From JANXQG01 sp963775975 (GTDB lineage: Bacteria; Planctomycetota; Planctomycetia; Pirellulales; Thermoguttaceae), in contig CAVZKX010000002.1 in NCBI GenBank assembly GCA_963775975.1, forward strand, positions 1,922,001 to 1,986,000: a stretch of 64,000 nt of DNA. Reading direction: 5' to 3'. Shown one piece after another: positions 19,859 to 30,317 of this stretch. Each line of letters begins with the position of its first letter. Position 1 is the first letter of the stretch. Position numbers and translations under genes: made by a program. The notes under the pieces were generated by a model. The model saw nothing but the letters and a program-made list of their open reading frames with translations. It searched no databases and was not told the DNA's origin.

Positions 19859-20202
19859 TATGTGACAGCGATTGATTCGCCGGTCATAAGTAGCGGCGTC
19901 TTGGCGTCTTGCGCAATGGGGCAAGAGGCCGCATCTCCTCTCTTAGCTGTTCGCCGGCGGTCTTTTTCGTCGGGAAAATCGCGCCGCAATTGGCCGAAAC
20001 GAACCAATTGCGCTGCCGTTGTGCTTCCGCTTCGCGCTCGCTCAATCGCCGTAACGGCAACGGCAATCAGGAGTTGCGACTTCAATTGAATCCGAGGAGA
20101 CGGCTGCGGTGCGCCGTGTGCTTGGCAACGCGTGATCCACTGCGCTCGCCGTGCGCGCAGCGGCTCAACCGTTGATTGATGCTTTTGAGGAGACTGCCTA
20201 CG

Positions 20203-20833
20203 ATGATTCTACGAACGCTGACGCCCGTCTTCCTTTTTTTCGCCTTGCTGTCGCTCGTCCATTCGGCGCATGTGCAGCCCATCAGCTCCGGATCGGCGGT
20301 CGTCACGCTGGGCACTTATTACCTTGAAGAGAACAAGCCCAATCAGACGATCACCATCAATGTTTCCGGCGGCGCTCTGGTCAGCGGCATGAACTTCAAC
20401 CTGCAAATCGGCGACGGCGGGCCCGCGGCGGGCGGCACACCGGGTCCGGTCTTTACCGGTCTCGACCTGATAGACGGTACGATCTTCCAGTCCGATCACG
20501 CGAGCCCGCTGGATTCTCGGCAGTACGCCGCAGGACCTCACGTGGGACATCGTCACGGCACAAGACGGGGACTACGTCGACACCGACGGAGTGCTGGCCA
20601 CGGTCACGGTCGACACCACCGGCTTCTTTCGCGGCATGACCTTTCCTTTTTCGATCAGCAACACCCACAACGGGGCGACGAACTTCGTCTACGACGGCGT
20701 GACTCCGGTTCCGACCGGACTCGCCGACGGCTCGATCATTATCGTGCCGGAACCGTCGACTCTAGCGCTCTTATCCGCGGCAGGCGCGGCCGTATGCGCC
20801 TGGGCCGGCCGCCGGGCGAGGCGGCCGGCCTGA
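20203..20833 (+). CDS. Small PEP-CTERM-anchored secreted protein (frame break)
   Basis: The ATG at 20203 follows a GAGGAG site and opens a signal peptide (MILRTLTPVFLFFALLSLVH). A cohesin-like beta-sandwich segment follows. Near 20511 the frame shifts by net +1 and continues as LTWDIVTAQDGDYVDTDGVL, through beta-rich sequence, to VPEPSTLALLSAAGAAVCAW and an Arg-rich end. This is the PEP-CTERM sorting signal: the PEP motif, a membrane helix and a basic tail, recognised by an exosortase. The protein is about 210 residues. No exosortase gene is in the window. Confidence 0.75.
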
Positions 20834-20870
20834 GTCGCGATCGCCCGCCGGCTCCCCTCGACAATCCGCC

Positions 20871-23701
20871 TTACTTCCCGCCGATAGTTCGCGAAAACTT
20901 CGGTTGCGGCCCCATCTCCAGCACCAGCTCGCCGCCGGCCGTCAATTCCTCGTGCGTGATGTAGTTCCGCTCCAGAGGCTTGCCATTGAGCGTCGCCGAT
21001 TCGATATAGATGTTATTGGGCGAGTTGTGCCGCGCGGTGATCGTGAAGGTCTTGCCCGTCGTGTACTTCGGATCGAGATTGATCGTCGCCTTGTCGAGCG
21101 CCGGGCTGCCGATGACATACTCGCCCGACGCTGGATCGACCGGATAAAGGCCCATCGCGCTCCAGACGTACCACGCCGAGATTTGCCCGCAATCGTCGTT
21201 GCCCGGCAGCCCGTCGCGGGTGTTGTCGTAGAGCGCGGTCATCACTTGCCGCACGCGCTGCTGGGTCTTCCACGGCTGGTTCGCGCAGGCGTAGAGATAG
21301 GCCATGTGGTGGCACGGTTCGTTGCCGTGGCAATACTGGCCGATCAGGCCGGTGAGGTCCGGGATCGCTGAGAGGTCGCCTGTGGGGCTATTGAACATGG
21401 CGTCCAGGCGGTCGGCGAAGAGCCGCTCGCCGCCCAGCAGTTCGATCAGCCCCGGCGTGTCGTGCGGCGCGAAAAGAGGTAGTGCCAGCCGTCGGCCTCG
21501 GTGAAATCGTCGAAATTGACCTGGAGCGGATTGAACGGCTCGGCCCACTTGCCATTGACCAGCTTGCCGCGCATGAAACCGACGGCCGGATCATAGACGT
21601 TGCGATAGTTTTGGGCCCGTTTGCGGCTTTCGGCGCCAAGTTCGGGCTTGCCGATGGCCTCGGCGAAGCGGGCGATGCAGGCGTCATTGTAGGCCAGTTC
21701 CAGCGTTCGCGAGACGCACTGCTTTTGCAGCCGGGCACGGTCGTTGCCGCGGCCGGGGCTGTTGCGGGCGACGTAGCCCAGCGTGCGATATTCGGCCAGC
21801 TCCCGATCGCGGCCGCGGTGCATGGTGTCCAGCATCGCGCTTAAGGCGAACTCGGCGTCAAAGCCGCGGATGCCCTTGCGATAGGCGTCGGCGATCGTTG
21901 AGATCGAATGGTAGGCGATCATGCACCAATTTTCTCTGCCCGCATTGACCCAAACCGGCAGGCAATGCGGCGACATGAGCTTATAGTGCTCGAGCATCGT
22001 CTTGACGACATTCTCCATGTGGCTCGGCGCGATCACGTAGAGCAGCGGGTTCTCGCCGCGGAACGTGTCCCAGAGCGAGAGCGTCGTGCAGTAGTTGAAG
22101 CCGGGCCCGGGGTGCGTCTTGCCGTCCGGGCCGAAGAACTGCGCCGTCCACATCGCAAAAAATGTTGGGCGCGAGGCAGGCGTGGTAAAGCTGCGCTATA
22201 AAAGTTTTCCAGCGTCTTTCGGTCGGCGGCGCGGGCCTCGATGCGGCCGAGGACCTGCTGCCAGGCGTGCTCGGCGTCCGCGTGCGTCTTGTCGAAGTCA
22301 AATTTGGTGATTTCGGCGTCCAGGTTCTTATGGGCGCCTTCCACGCTCACGGCCGATAGCCCGACCTTGACGAGCAGCTTCTCCTGGTCGGCGGTCGTGA
22401 AATCGACCGCCGCGCGAACACTCCGCCCGTGGAACTGCTTGCCTGCGGTTGCCGCCTGGCCGTTGACCGAGGCGCTGACTCTGTTGAAGGGCTTGGAGAA
22501 TTCCGCGGCGAAAAAGAACTGCATCGAACCGCCCCAGCCATTGTACTTGCGGTAACCGGAGATGACGTGGTCGTTTTCCACGTTCAGCGCAATCGCGAAC
22601 GTCGTTTGCCAGCCCGTGGTGCAGGTCGAAGCAGACGTGGGCATCCTTCGATGCCGGGAATGTGTAGCGGTGGAGGCCGGCACGAATGGTAGCCGTCAAT
22701 TCGGCAATGATCTTACGTTCGCCGTTCACCGGGCCGAGCGCCACTCGGTAATAGCCGGGCGTTATCGTCTCGGAAGCGAATTCCTGTGGAAAGCCCGACT
22801 CGCCGCGGCCCGTTTGGCCGAGATCGACCTTTCCGACGACGGGCATGAGAAGGATATTGGCCAGGTCCGCGCAGCCGGTGCCGGAGAGGTGATTATGCGA
22901 AAAGCCCAGGATGTGCGCGTCCTTGGCTTGATAGCCGGCGCAGCCTTCCCAGCCTTGGGTTCGCGTATCGGGGCTGAGCTGCACCATGCCGAAGGGGACG
23001 CAGGCGCCTGGAAAAGTGTGGCCAGTGCCGGCGGTGCCGATGGAGGGCTTGGCCAGCTTGGTGGTCGTAATGCTGAAATCGTATTTCGCGAACTGCGTTC
23101 CTTCCGGCGCGGTGATAGCGAGCGAGTCGTAAAGAATCCACGAGCCGGAGAGGGTGGTGATCGAAACCTCGTTGCTGCCGGTCTCTAGGTCGCTGACGGG
23201 AAACGTAATCGCGATGCGGTGCCGTTTGCCTTGTTCGGGACGATCGATGGCCGTTTCGTCGCCGCCCCCGTGCGGGAGCGACCGCTCAAATGTCTTGCCG
23301 TTGACGGCGATGCGGAGCCGCGGCGGCGCTTGGGAGTGCGTGTCGATAAGCCGCACGTCAAGCTCGCAATCGCCCGACTCGGCCACGCTCTTCAGCCCAA
23401 ACTGGATGACGAACTTGTGCTGCTTCTCGCCGGCCCAGTGGTCCTGGGGGCCAGGGTGGATGAACGGCCAGTCGCGCTTGGCATCGCTCTCGCCGACGTT
23501 AAACACGACATCGCGGCTCCAGTCCCAAGGATATTGCCAGTCGGCATTTCGCGAATTAACCAAGGCGAACTCGGCGTAGCTGTTGTCGGGCGAGCCGATC
23601 TGCCAGAGGGGTTTGTTCTCGGCGGCCGTTGCCGTCGTGCCGCAGAGACGGAGACACGAGAAGCCAAAGATTAACGCCCTGAGAATTGTTTTTGTTTTCA
23701 T
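20871..23701 (-). CDS. GH92 alpha-mannosidase with N-terminal lyase-like domain (four frame breaks)
   Basis: A calcium-dependent exo-alpha-mannosidase of glycoside hydrolase family 92, exported by a signal peptide (MKTKTILRALIFGFSCLRLC). The first ~200 residues (PLWQIGSPDNSYAEFAL onward) resemble the beta-sandwich domain found in PL4-type lyases. GH92 hallmarks follow: GACVPFGMVQLSPDTR, GFSHNHLSGTG and, near the end, GNDDCGQISAWYVWSAMGLY. The frame changes near 22600, 22200, 22150 and 21475; the family sequence resumes in the next frame each time. At ~22195 removing one G restores FYSALYH, and at ~21475 adding one T restores LFFAPHD. Last gene of a transporter-kinase-mannosidase operon, starting 10 bases after the ROK stop. 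Confidence 0.82.
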
Positions 23702-23710
23702 CGTCGCACT

Positions 23711-24817
23711 TCAGGAATGAGATTCTAAACGCCGCAACGCATACGCATACGCCCCGATGGCCACGGCCTCGCTCGTGCCGAGGCGCGAAAGGCCGATCGC
23801 CGTCCGCTGCAAGGGATCGTACTGGACCGTCCGCGTGCTGCCGGGCACGGTGAGCGTCCGTTTCTGGCCTTGGAGGAACTCTTTAAGCTGCGCCGGGTCT
23901 TCAGCATTGAACGCTCGGGCGACAACGCGGCGGAGACGATCGTTGCCTTTAACATAAACGTCGTTGACCGCATCGACGAGCGCCGGCAGGAAGAGCGGCG
24001 CGGCTCCGGAAATGCCACCACCGACCACCACTAAGCTGTCAAGCAGCGTCAGCGCCTGCGCGACAGCGTCGCCGGTCGCTTCACCCAGGCAGCGGAAGGC
24101 TTCGACGGCCGCGGCGCGGTTGCCTTGCGTGCTGCCCGACGCGATTTCGGCAATCACTTTCGGCTCCGGCACTTCGTCTTCGCGGATTCCGGCCACGCGG
24201 GCATACGCTCGGCGGACGGCGCGAATCGAGCAACCTTCTTCGGCGTTCACCGCCGGGTCGAGCTTGTTGCGCAGCAGCCACGCCTCGCCGGCGACCGAAT
24301 TATCGCCGATGAACAGTTCGCCATTGCGAACGATGCCGCCGCCGAAACCGGTGCCGAGCGTGACGCCGAAGAGGTTCTTATATCTCTTGGGACTGCCGGC
24401 CTTCTCCAGCAGGTCGTTGATGTATGGCAGGAAGCCAGAGATGGCCTCGCCATAGACGAACAGGTCGCCGTCGTTATTGATGAATACTGGGATGCCGAAC
24501 TTTTCTTCGAGCATCGGTCCCAAGGCGACGCCGCCGCGAAAGGCGGGCATGTTCGACATGTTGTCGATGACGCCCGCCGGGTAGTCGGCCGGGCCGGGAA
24601 AGGCAAAGCTGATCGCCACCGGCGGTTCGGGGCAGAGTGCCCGGACGCGGCAGAAGCCCTCGACTATATTCGCCAGGCAGCGCTGGAGGTTGTCGGCCTC
24701 GGTGGGAATGTAGGTCGGCTCGACGAGCAGCTTGTTGCCGCGGATGGCAGTGAATTTCAGATTCGTGCCGCCGGCGTCCAGGGTCAGCACGATGCGGGAG
24801 TCGGTGTTCGTGTTCAT
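23711..24817 (-). CDS. ROK-family sugar kinase
   Basis: A 368-residue cytoplasmic kinase of the ROK family (glucokinase, mannokinase or fructokinase type). The N-terminal phosphate loop LTLDAGGTNLKF, the central FINNDGDLFVYGE catalytic Asp region and the glycine-rich GVTLGTGFGGGI are all present. The zinc-binding CxCGxxGCxE of many ROK proteins is absent (only GCSIRA), which is seen in some planctomycete and Bacteroidetes members. Its ATG overlaps the transporter stop (ATGA), and the GH92 gene follows by 10 bases. By context it probably phosphorylates mannose or a related hexose. Confidence 0.88.
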   Translation of the reverse strand: MNTNTDSRIVLTLDAGGTNLKFTAIRGNKLLVEPTYIPTEADNLQRCLANIVEGFCRVRALCPEPPVAISFAFPGPADYPAGVIDNMSNMPAFRGGVALGPMLEEKFGIPVFINNDGDLFVYGEAISGFLPYINDLLEKAGSPKRYKNLFGVTLGTGFGGGIVRNGELFIGDNSVAGEAWLLRNKLDPAVNAEEGCSIRAVRRAYARVAGIREDEVPEPKVIAEIASGSTQGNRAAAVEAFRCLGEATGDAVAQALTLLDSLVVVGGGISGAAPLFLPALVDAVNDVYVKGNDRLRRVVARAFNAEDPAQLKEFLQGQKRTLTVPGSTRTVQYDPLQRTAIGLSRLGTSEAVAIGAYAYALRRLESHS

Positions 24818-26110
24818 GCGGCGGCTCCTTGGGCGGAAGATTTGGATGCGCTGCGGAGAGAGAGAAGGAGGAGATAGGCGAAACAGGCGGCGGGTACGAT
24901 GAAGGAGAACGCCTCCGCCTTAGTTGACAATACCAGGTCTTCACCTACCTTTCTCGCCATCGAATCTCGCAGTGGCGCCATGATTACGCGCGGGCACGAC
25001 TGCGCCACCGGAGATTGCCATGCACATCAATCCCGATAGTTCGCTGGCGCGGCCCGGTTTCTCTTCTACAGTGATGGAGAACAACATAGGCCATATATTG
25101 GCGAACCCGAGGCCCGCGACTGCAACGCCGACCAATGCCAAAACCCTGGCAGGCTCAGCCAGGATCTGCCCCACCCTAAGATCGCTTTGACCACCGCTGC
25201 CCAGAGGCATAGCGATCGCAGCCATCACAATAATCGGCCCCAGCAATCCCAACGCGGCGGACAGGCGAAAACAGGTGCGGGGACTCATAATGGCCAGAAG
25301 CGCGCCCCCTCCTATGCGACCAATTGTCAACATCAATAAAAACAGAGACGGCCCCCAAGTATTGGCGAGAATCCACGTGTCGGCCGATTTCTCGGCAAAG
25401 CCGAGTTGCACGAGCGCGGGCGATAAAAAGCGACACATCGATGCTTCCGCGCCGACATAGAGAAAAATGCCAACGACGGCGAGGAGGAACACTGGTTCTT
25501 TCAACAGACTGAGACTGGAGCCGATGCTCGGCGGCACGTCGGCCTTCGCCTCCTTGATCTTCAGCGGCGCGACGGCGATAAATGCCAGCGCCATCAAGGC
25601 GCAGAACAAAGGAAAGCCCGCCTGCCAATCCATCGCCTTGAACATCGAAATCGCTGCGATTGCCGCCAGCAAGTAAGTTGACGCCGTGCTGCCGATGCCC
25701 TTGATGCCTTGGGCGTATGCCAGATTACGGCTGTAGTTGCCCTCGGCGCTTACGTCGCGCATGATCGGGTTGCCTGCCACCTGGAGAAAGGTCGTGCCGA
25801 TCCCAAGAGTGAAGATGCATATCAGCAGTACGTTGTAATTCGGGAGAATCACGAATGACGGAATGAGCAACGCGGCCGCGTTCAATCCCAAGCCCAAAAG
25901 CAGCAGGTTCTTCTTACCGATTCGCGCCGCCAATACTCCACCGGGCACGCTGAATATCGCGAAGGCAATGAAGACAGCGAATGTTGGCAGCGTGGCTCCC
26001 GATTCGGATAAGCTATAGGCTTCCTTGATCTTGTCCGAATTGGGCCCCATAGCGTCGGCCAAGCCCATAAGAAAGAACGCCAGAAAAATGGGAAGAGTTT
26101 TAAGCTGCAT
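24814..26110 (-). CDS. FucP-like MFS sugar transporter (frame break near C-terminus)
   Basis: A 12-helix major facilitator of the FucP/GluP type that imports sugar with protons. It opens MQLKTLPIFLAFFLMGLADA and carries the family's LQVAGNPIMRD segment in the fourth helix region. The first frame ends at 24941. Near 25000 a net +1 shift leads into IMAPLRDSMARKVGEDL, then the last helix (FIVPAACFAYLLLLSL) and a stop at 24814. First gene of the GH92 operon, coupled to the ROK kinase by an ATGA overlap. Confidence 0.85.
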
Positions 26111-26161
26111 GATCGGCTCTTGAGTACCCAGGCGAGAAGCGAGTCCGCAAGAGGCCCATTC

Positions 26162-26173
26162 TAACGCGCGTTA
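26162..26173. promoter_or_regulatory. 12-bp palindrome upstream of the sugar transporter
   Basis: TAACGCGCGTTA is a perfect palindrome about 50 bases before the transporter start, between it and the end of the sigma-54 activator gene. It could be an operator for the sugar operon. No -24/-12 element with correct spacing was found in the same gap. Confidence 0.25.
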
Positions 26174-26259
26174 TTAGAGTCTGCCAGGGACGGGAAACTA
26201 ACTCACCGTGACGGCGTACGAGATGCCGCTATCGGGGGTGCACCGGGTTGCGTGGGCGC

Positions 26260-28192
26260 TCAACGTGGCCGTTTGATGACAAGCGCCCGCATCCGCGAGT
26301 TGAGCGTCGAGGCGTTCATGCCGAGCAGGCTGGCTGCGCCGCCTTCGCCGGCCACGCGCCAATTGGCCGACTCGAGAGCGAGGAGGATGTTTGTTCGTTC
26401 CTCCTCCTGGAGTTCCGCGACGGTGCGAACGCGGCGGCCGGCCTGCGCGTCGTTTGCCGGGACGCATGCGACTCGAGTCGTCGATGCTTCCGGCAGTGCG
26501 CGGGCGAGATTCAATCGGCCGTCCAGTGATGTAATCACCGCCCGTTCGATGACGTTCTGGAGTTCTCTCACGTTGCCTGGCCAATCGTAGGCGGTAAGGC
26601 GCTCAAGGCACTCCGCGGACGGCGGCTCGATGGGCCGGCCGATTTCCTTGGCGAAGCTCGCGGCGAAGGCCCGCGCGAGGAGTGGGATGTCATCCGCCCG
26701 GTCGCGAAGCGGGGGCACGACGATGGGAAACACATTGAGGCGGTAGAAGAGGTCGCTGCGAAAGCGGCCCTCTTTGACGGATTCCTCCAATTGGCAATTC
26801 GTGGCGGCGACGACGCGGACGTTGACCTTGCGCGTGTGCGAGCTGCCGACGGTTTCAAACTCGCCTTCCTGGAGGACGCGGAGGAGTTTCGCTTGGAGTT
26901 CGATCGACAGTTCGCCGATCTCGTCGAGAAAGATCGTGCCGCCGTCGGCCAGCGCGAATCGCCCGTCGCGTTTTTGCGTCGCTCCCGTAAAGGCGCCCTT
27001 CTCGTGGCCGAAGAACTCGCTTTCCATCAGGTGCGCCGGTACGGCGGCGCAGTTCACGCGGACGAACGGCCGGTCGGACCGACGGCTTGTGTCGTGGATA
27101 GCTCGCGCGATCAGCTCCTTGCCGGTGCCCGTTTCGCCGAGAATCAACACGGTTGCTTCGGTTGGCGCGACCTGCGCAACGTCGCGAAGGACTGCTCGCA
27201 GAGGCTCGCTCTGGCCGACGATCTGCTCGAAGTGGCGAAGCTCTTTGATCTCGGTCTTCAGATACTCCGTCTCGCTAGCCAGCGACTCGATGCGGCGTTC
27301 CGCCGCGAGGCGATCGTTCACGTTGCGGAGGATCAAGGTGAAGCAGCTCTTGTAATGCGATTCGAAGCGCGACAAGGTCGCCTCGGCAGGGAAAGATTCG
27401 CCATTGCTCGGTTGAATCGTGAGCCCGCCCGCGATCCAGAGGCATTGCCGGCCTTCAGGCCGGGACGCCAGTTCTTCCATCAGTTCCGACAGCTTCGCGC
27501 GGCTGTCGCCCGCGAGGAAGCGGCTGAAGTCGCTACCCAGCATCTCGCCGGCCGAGCAATGGAATGCCTTCTCGGCCGCGGAATTGATGCGGCCGGCGCG
27601 GCAATGTTCGTCCAGTTCGACAATCGCATCCATCGCGCTGTCGATGAGGCGATTGACCTTTTGCTCGCGGTCGCGGAGCTCAGTTTCGCAATGCAGCCGC
27701 TGCAGTTCGGCGGCCGCCCGTGCGGCGAAGATGCGGAAGATCGCCAGCACCCGCGGGTCCTCGGGGAGCGGCCGGCGATCGACGACCGCCATGTGTCCGA
27801 GAATCTTGCCGTCAACGTCCAGGAGGGGCATGCCGAGATAACTCACGAGCTCGACACCCATCGCGCTCGCTTTGTCGGGAAAGAGATCGATGAGGCGGTC
27901 GGGGAAATGGACCAGGTGGCGATTTTCGATTACTAGCTCGCAGGGAGTGCCAGTGATGTCGAAGCAGTAGTCCTCAATGAACTGACCGTCCATCCAAAAC
28001 GCCAAGGCGCAGCTCCCGCCTGTCGTCTCCGCGCCGCGTTACCATCGCGCCATGGACGTCTAGGCCCTTGGCCAGGTTTTCGACCAGCGCGGTGAAAAAC
28101 CGCTCGCCGGTCTCCTTGGCCGTACCTTCCAGGATGGTGCGCAGGGCGGCGTCTTCGTCCAGGTCGAGAAGTGGCACTGAATCCAACCGCAT
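26260..28192 (-). CDS. GAF/PAS sigma-54-dependent activator (frame break near N-terminus)
   Basis: A sigma-54 enhancer-binding protein of about 644 residues. The N-terminal segment (MRLDSVPLLDLDEDAALRTI) runs in one frame to near 28005. A net +1 shift then leads into ALAFWMDGQFIEDYCFDITG and the rest of a GAF domain. A PAS domain follows around the middle, with IVELDEHCRAGRINSAAEKA. The AAA+ module has GETGTGKE, GAFTGA and GGTIFLDEIGEL. The C-terminal Fis-like helix-turn-helix is near residues 600-640. The start is uncertain (ATG at 28192, or 28252). It lies directly upstream of the sugar operon on the same strand and could be its activator. Confidence 0.8.
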
Positions 28193-28311
28193 GCGACGGC
28201 CGCTTCCCCAGGGGAAGCCATTCGGGGTAAAAAGAATTCGATTGTTCAGCATATTATCGGGGCGCCTGTTCATGGGGTCAACTGGGGAAGGAATGTCGTC
28301 GCCGGCCACTC

Positions 28312-29109
28312 TTAGACGCCCGAGTGCACTGGGGATTCCGCGGCGCGGGTCGGCGCGGCCGCCTCTTGTTTCTTGCCCCTGCTCTTCCGCAGGCCTGGAA
28401 TCAGCATGGGGACCTTGCGGCGATAGTCGGCATAGCGCTTTCCAAAATGGTTGACGAGGTCCCTTTCCTCGAATGGTATGGCGATGAGGATGTGGCTTGT
28501 CATACCCAGTGCGAAAACCAGGTGGGTCATCGTCATCGTCGGCGTCGCCCAGAATGCCGTGAACCAACCGATGTACATCGGGTGCCGCACAATGCGGTAC
28601 ATTCCCGGCGTGCCGAATGCGATCGCTTCGTAGGGCTTGCCCCGAAAGTATAGCCAGACCTGACGCAAGCCAAAGAGGTCGAAGTGATTGATCGTGAAAG
28701 TGGCAATGAGTACAGTGAACCATCCGAGCCCGTTCAGGCCCCAAAGGACTGCACGCATCGCAGGGTCTTGGACCGCCCATACGCTGCCACCCAGCGGCTG
28801 CCAAAGGCTGAACATGAGAATCAGTGCCGCGTTGGTGAACATCACATACGTGCTCCGTTCGACCGGCTCGGGCACGAATTTCGTCCACCACCGCTTGAAT
28901 CCAGGCCGGGCCATCACGCTGTGCTGAAGGCCGAAGACTGCTATCAACAGCACGTCGATTGGCAGGGCGAGCCAGAGAGGCGCGACGGGAACGGAATCCA
29001 TCGACCGCGGCACCCAGAAGTTGCCGATGAATGCGACGAGATACAGAAAGACGCCGAGAAAGACGACGTAGCTGAGCACACCATAAGTCAGAACCAAAAT
29101 GCGTTTCAT
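28312..29109 (-). CDS. mddA: MddA-like methanethiol S-methyltransferase (NnrU/ICMT superfamily)
   Basis: A 265-residue integral membrane methyltransferase. The ATG at 29109 with an AAGGAG site is better than the codon six residues upstream. It has five to six hydrophobic segments. The features I associate with MddA are FGLQHSVMARPGFKRWWTKF, ERSTYV, HFDLFGLRQVWLY, YRIVRHPMYIGW (the SAM-binding RHP region) and PFEERDLVNHFG. MddA methylates methanethiol to dimethyl sulfide with SAM. An isoprenylcysteine-type methyltransferase of other specificity is the alternative. No sulfur genes adjoin it. Confidence 0.72.
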   Translation of the reverse strand: MKRILVLTYGVLSYVVFLGVFLYLVAFIGNFWVPRSMDSVPVAPLWLALPIDVLLIAVFGLQHSVMARPGFKRWWTKFVPEPVERSTYVMFTNAALILMFSLWQPLGGSVWAVQDPAMRAVLWGLNGLGWFTVLIATFTINHFDLFGLRQVWLYFRGKPYEAIAFGTPGMYRIVRHPMYIGWFTAFWATPTMTMTHLVFALGMTSHILIAIPFEERDLVNHFGKRYADYRRKVPMLIPGLRKSRGKKQEAAAPTRAAESPVHSGV

Positions 29110-29253
29110 ATCGAGAACTCCTTGCACAGTGGGTTAAAGATTGCGTATCCGTGGAGCCGGGATGAATGCACGTCCTGTGCCAACGCGGGAAAAGCGTTTT
29201 CGGCCCACGTTGACGCGGACTTACGACATGCGCTTGCGGTAAGAGATGCCTTT

Positions 29254-29299
29254 AAATCTCACGACTTGTGAAATCTCACGCCATGCGGAAGTGAGATTC
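29254..29299. promoter_or_regulatory. AAATCTCAC direct and inverted repeats
   Basis: AAATCTCAC occurs at 29254-29262 and 29271-29279 (17-base period). The inverse GTGAGATTC lies at 29291-29299, all in the intergenic region between divergent mddA and the ABC exporter genes. The arrangement suggests a regulator binding site for one or both genes. Confidence 0.35.
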
Positions 29300-29348
29300 C
29301 GCCACTTGATCTATCTCGTCTTATCCGGATAATGTGGAGGTCGACGGA

Positions 29349-30317
29349 TTGATCCCGCCCAAGAACAACTTCGTTAACATGCCCCATGCCGTGCAGCTTG
29401 AAAGTGTGACCAAGCGATTTGGCCGGCACGTGGCCGTCGACCACCTCGACTTGGCCGTGCCCGAAGGGGCGGTTTACGGCTTCATCGGCCCGAACGGATC
29501 GGGCAAGACGACCACGTTGCGAATGATCCTGCGGATACTCTATCCGGAAGAGGGCCGCGTTACCGTTCTCGGCCGCGAACGGGCCGCCAGCGCGGACGAC
29601 CGCGTCGGCTATCTGCCGGAAGAACGCGGGTTGTACAGGAAGATGCGGGTCCGCGAGATTCTCATTTACTTCGCCCGGCTGAAGAGCTTTCGCGCTAGCC
29701 GCTCGGTCGTTGACGGCTGGCTTGATCGCTTCGAACTGGGCAAGTGGGCCGACCGCCGCGTCGAAACGCTCTCCAAAGGCATGTCGCAGAAGGTGCAATT
29801 CCTGATCGCCGTCATCGCGCGGCCGAAGCTATTGATCCTCGACGAGCCTTTCTCCGGGCTCGATCCCATCAATATGGAGGTGCTCAAGGACGCGGTGCTG
29901 TCGTTGCACGCCGAAGGCACGACGGTGATCTTTTCGACGCACGACATGGACATTGCCGAGCGGATGTGCGACACGATTTTCATGATCTTTCGCGGGAAGA
30001 AAGTGTTGGATGACACGCTCGATGCGATCCAGGCCAAATATGGACAGGACGCGATCCGGGTGAGGACGGCGGAAAGTGACGTGTCGTTCACCGACGTGCC
30101 CGGCGTGCTTCGCACAACCCCGTACGGCCGCTACACGGAACTGCGGATGAAGCCCGGCGCCGATCCGCAGGAGATCCTCAAGGCGATAGCGGCACGTGCC
30201 CGCATCGAGCATTTTTCGCTGACGCGGCCCTCGCTGCACGACGTGTTTTTACGAATCGCGGGTGTCGGGACGGAGCCGACGGCCGTTCAAAAGACCGCGG
30301 AGGCGGCGGGTGGATAA
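29349..30317 (+). CDS. ABC transporter ATP-binding protein (NatA type)
   Basis: A cytoplasmic ATPase of an ABC-2 exporter, about 322 residues. Walker A is GPNGSGKTT, the signature is LSKGMSQKVQ, and Walker B is LLILDEPFSGLD followed by an H-loop (STHD). A C-terminal extension is typical of NatA. A TTG at 29349 has GGAGG eight bases upstream, so I prefer it. An ATG at 29379 lacks a ribosome site but is possible. The permease gene overlaps its end by eight bases. The partner architecture matches Na+ or unknown-substrate exporters (NatAB). Confidence 0.85.
   Translation: MIPPKNNFVNMPHAVQLESVTKRFGRHVAVDHLDLAVPEGAVYGFIGPNGSGKTTTLRMILRILYPEEGRVTVLGRERAASADDRVGYLPEERGLYRKMRVREILIYFARLKSFRASRSVVDGWLDRFELGKWADRRVETLSKGMSQKVQFLIAVIARPKLLILDEPFSGLDPINMEVLKDAVLSLHAEGTTVIFSTHDMDIAERMCDTIFMIFRGKKVLDDTLDAIQAKYGQDAIRVRTAESDVSFTDVPGVLRTTPYGRYTELRMKPGADPQEILKAIAARARIEHFSLTRPSLHDVFLRIAGVGTEPTAVQKTAEAAGG

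Noticed and set aside
26111..26259. Sigma-54 (-24/-12) promoter before the sugar transporter
   Set aside because: The only GG-N10-GC match lies within about 10 bases of the start codon, too close for a promoter.
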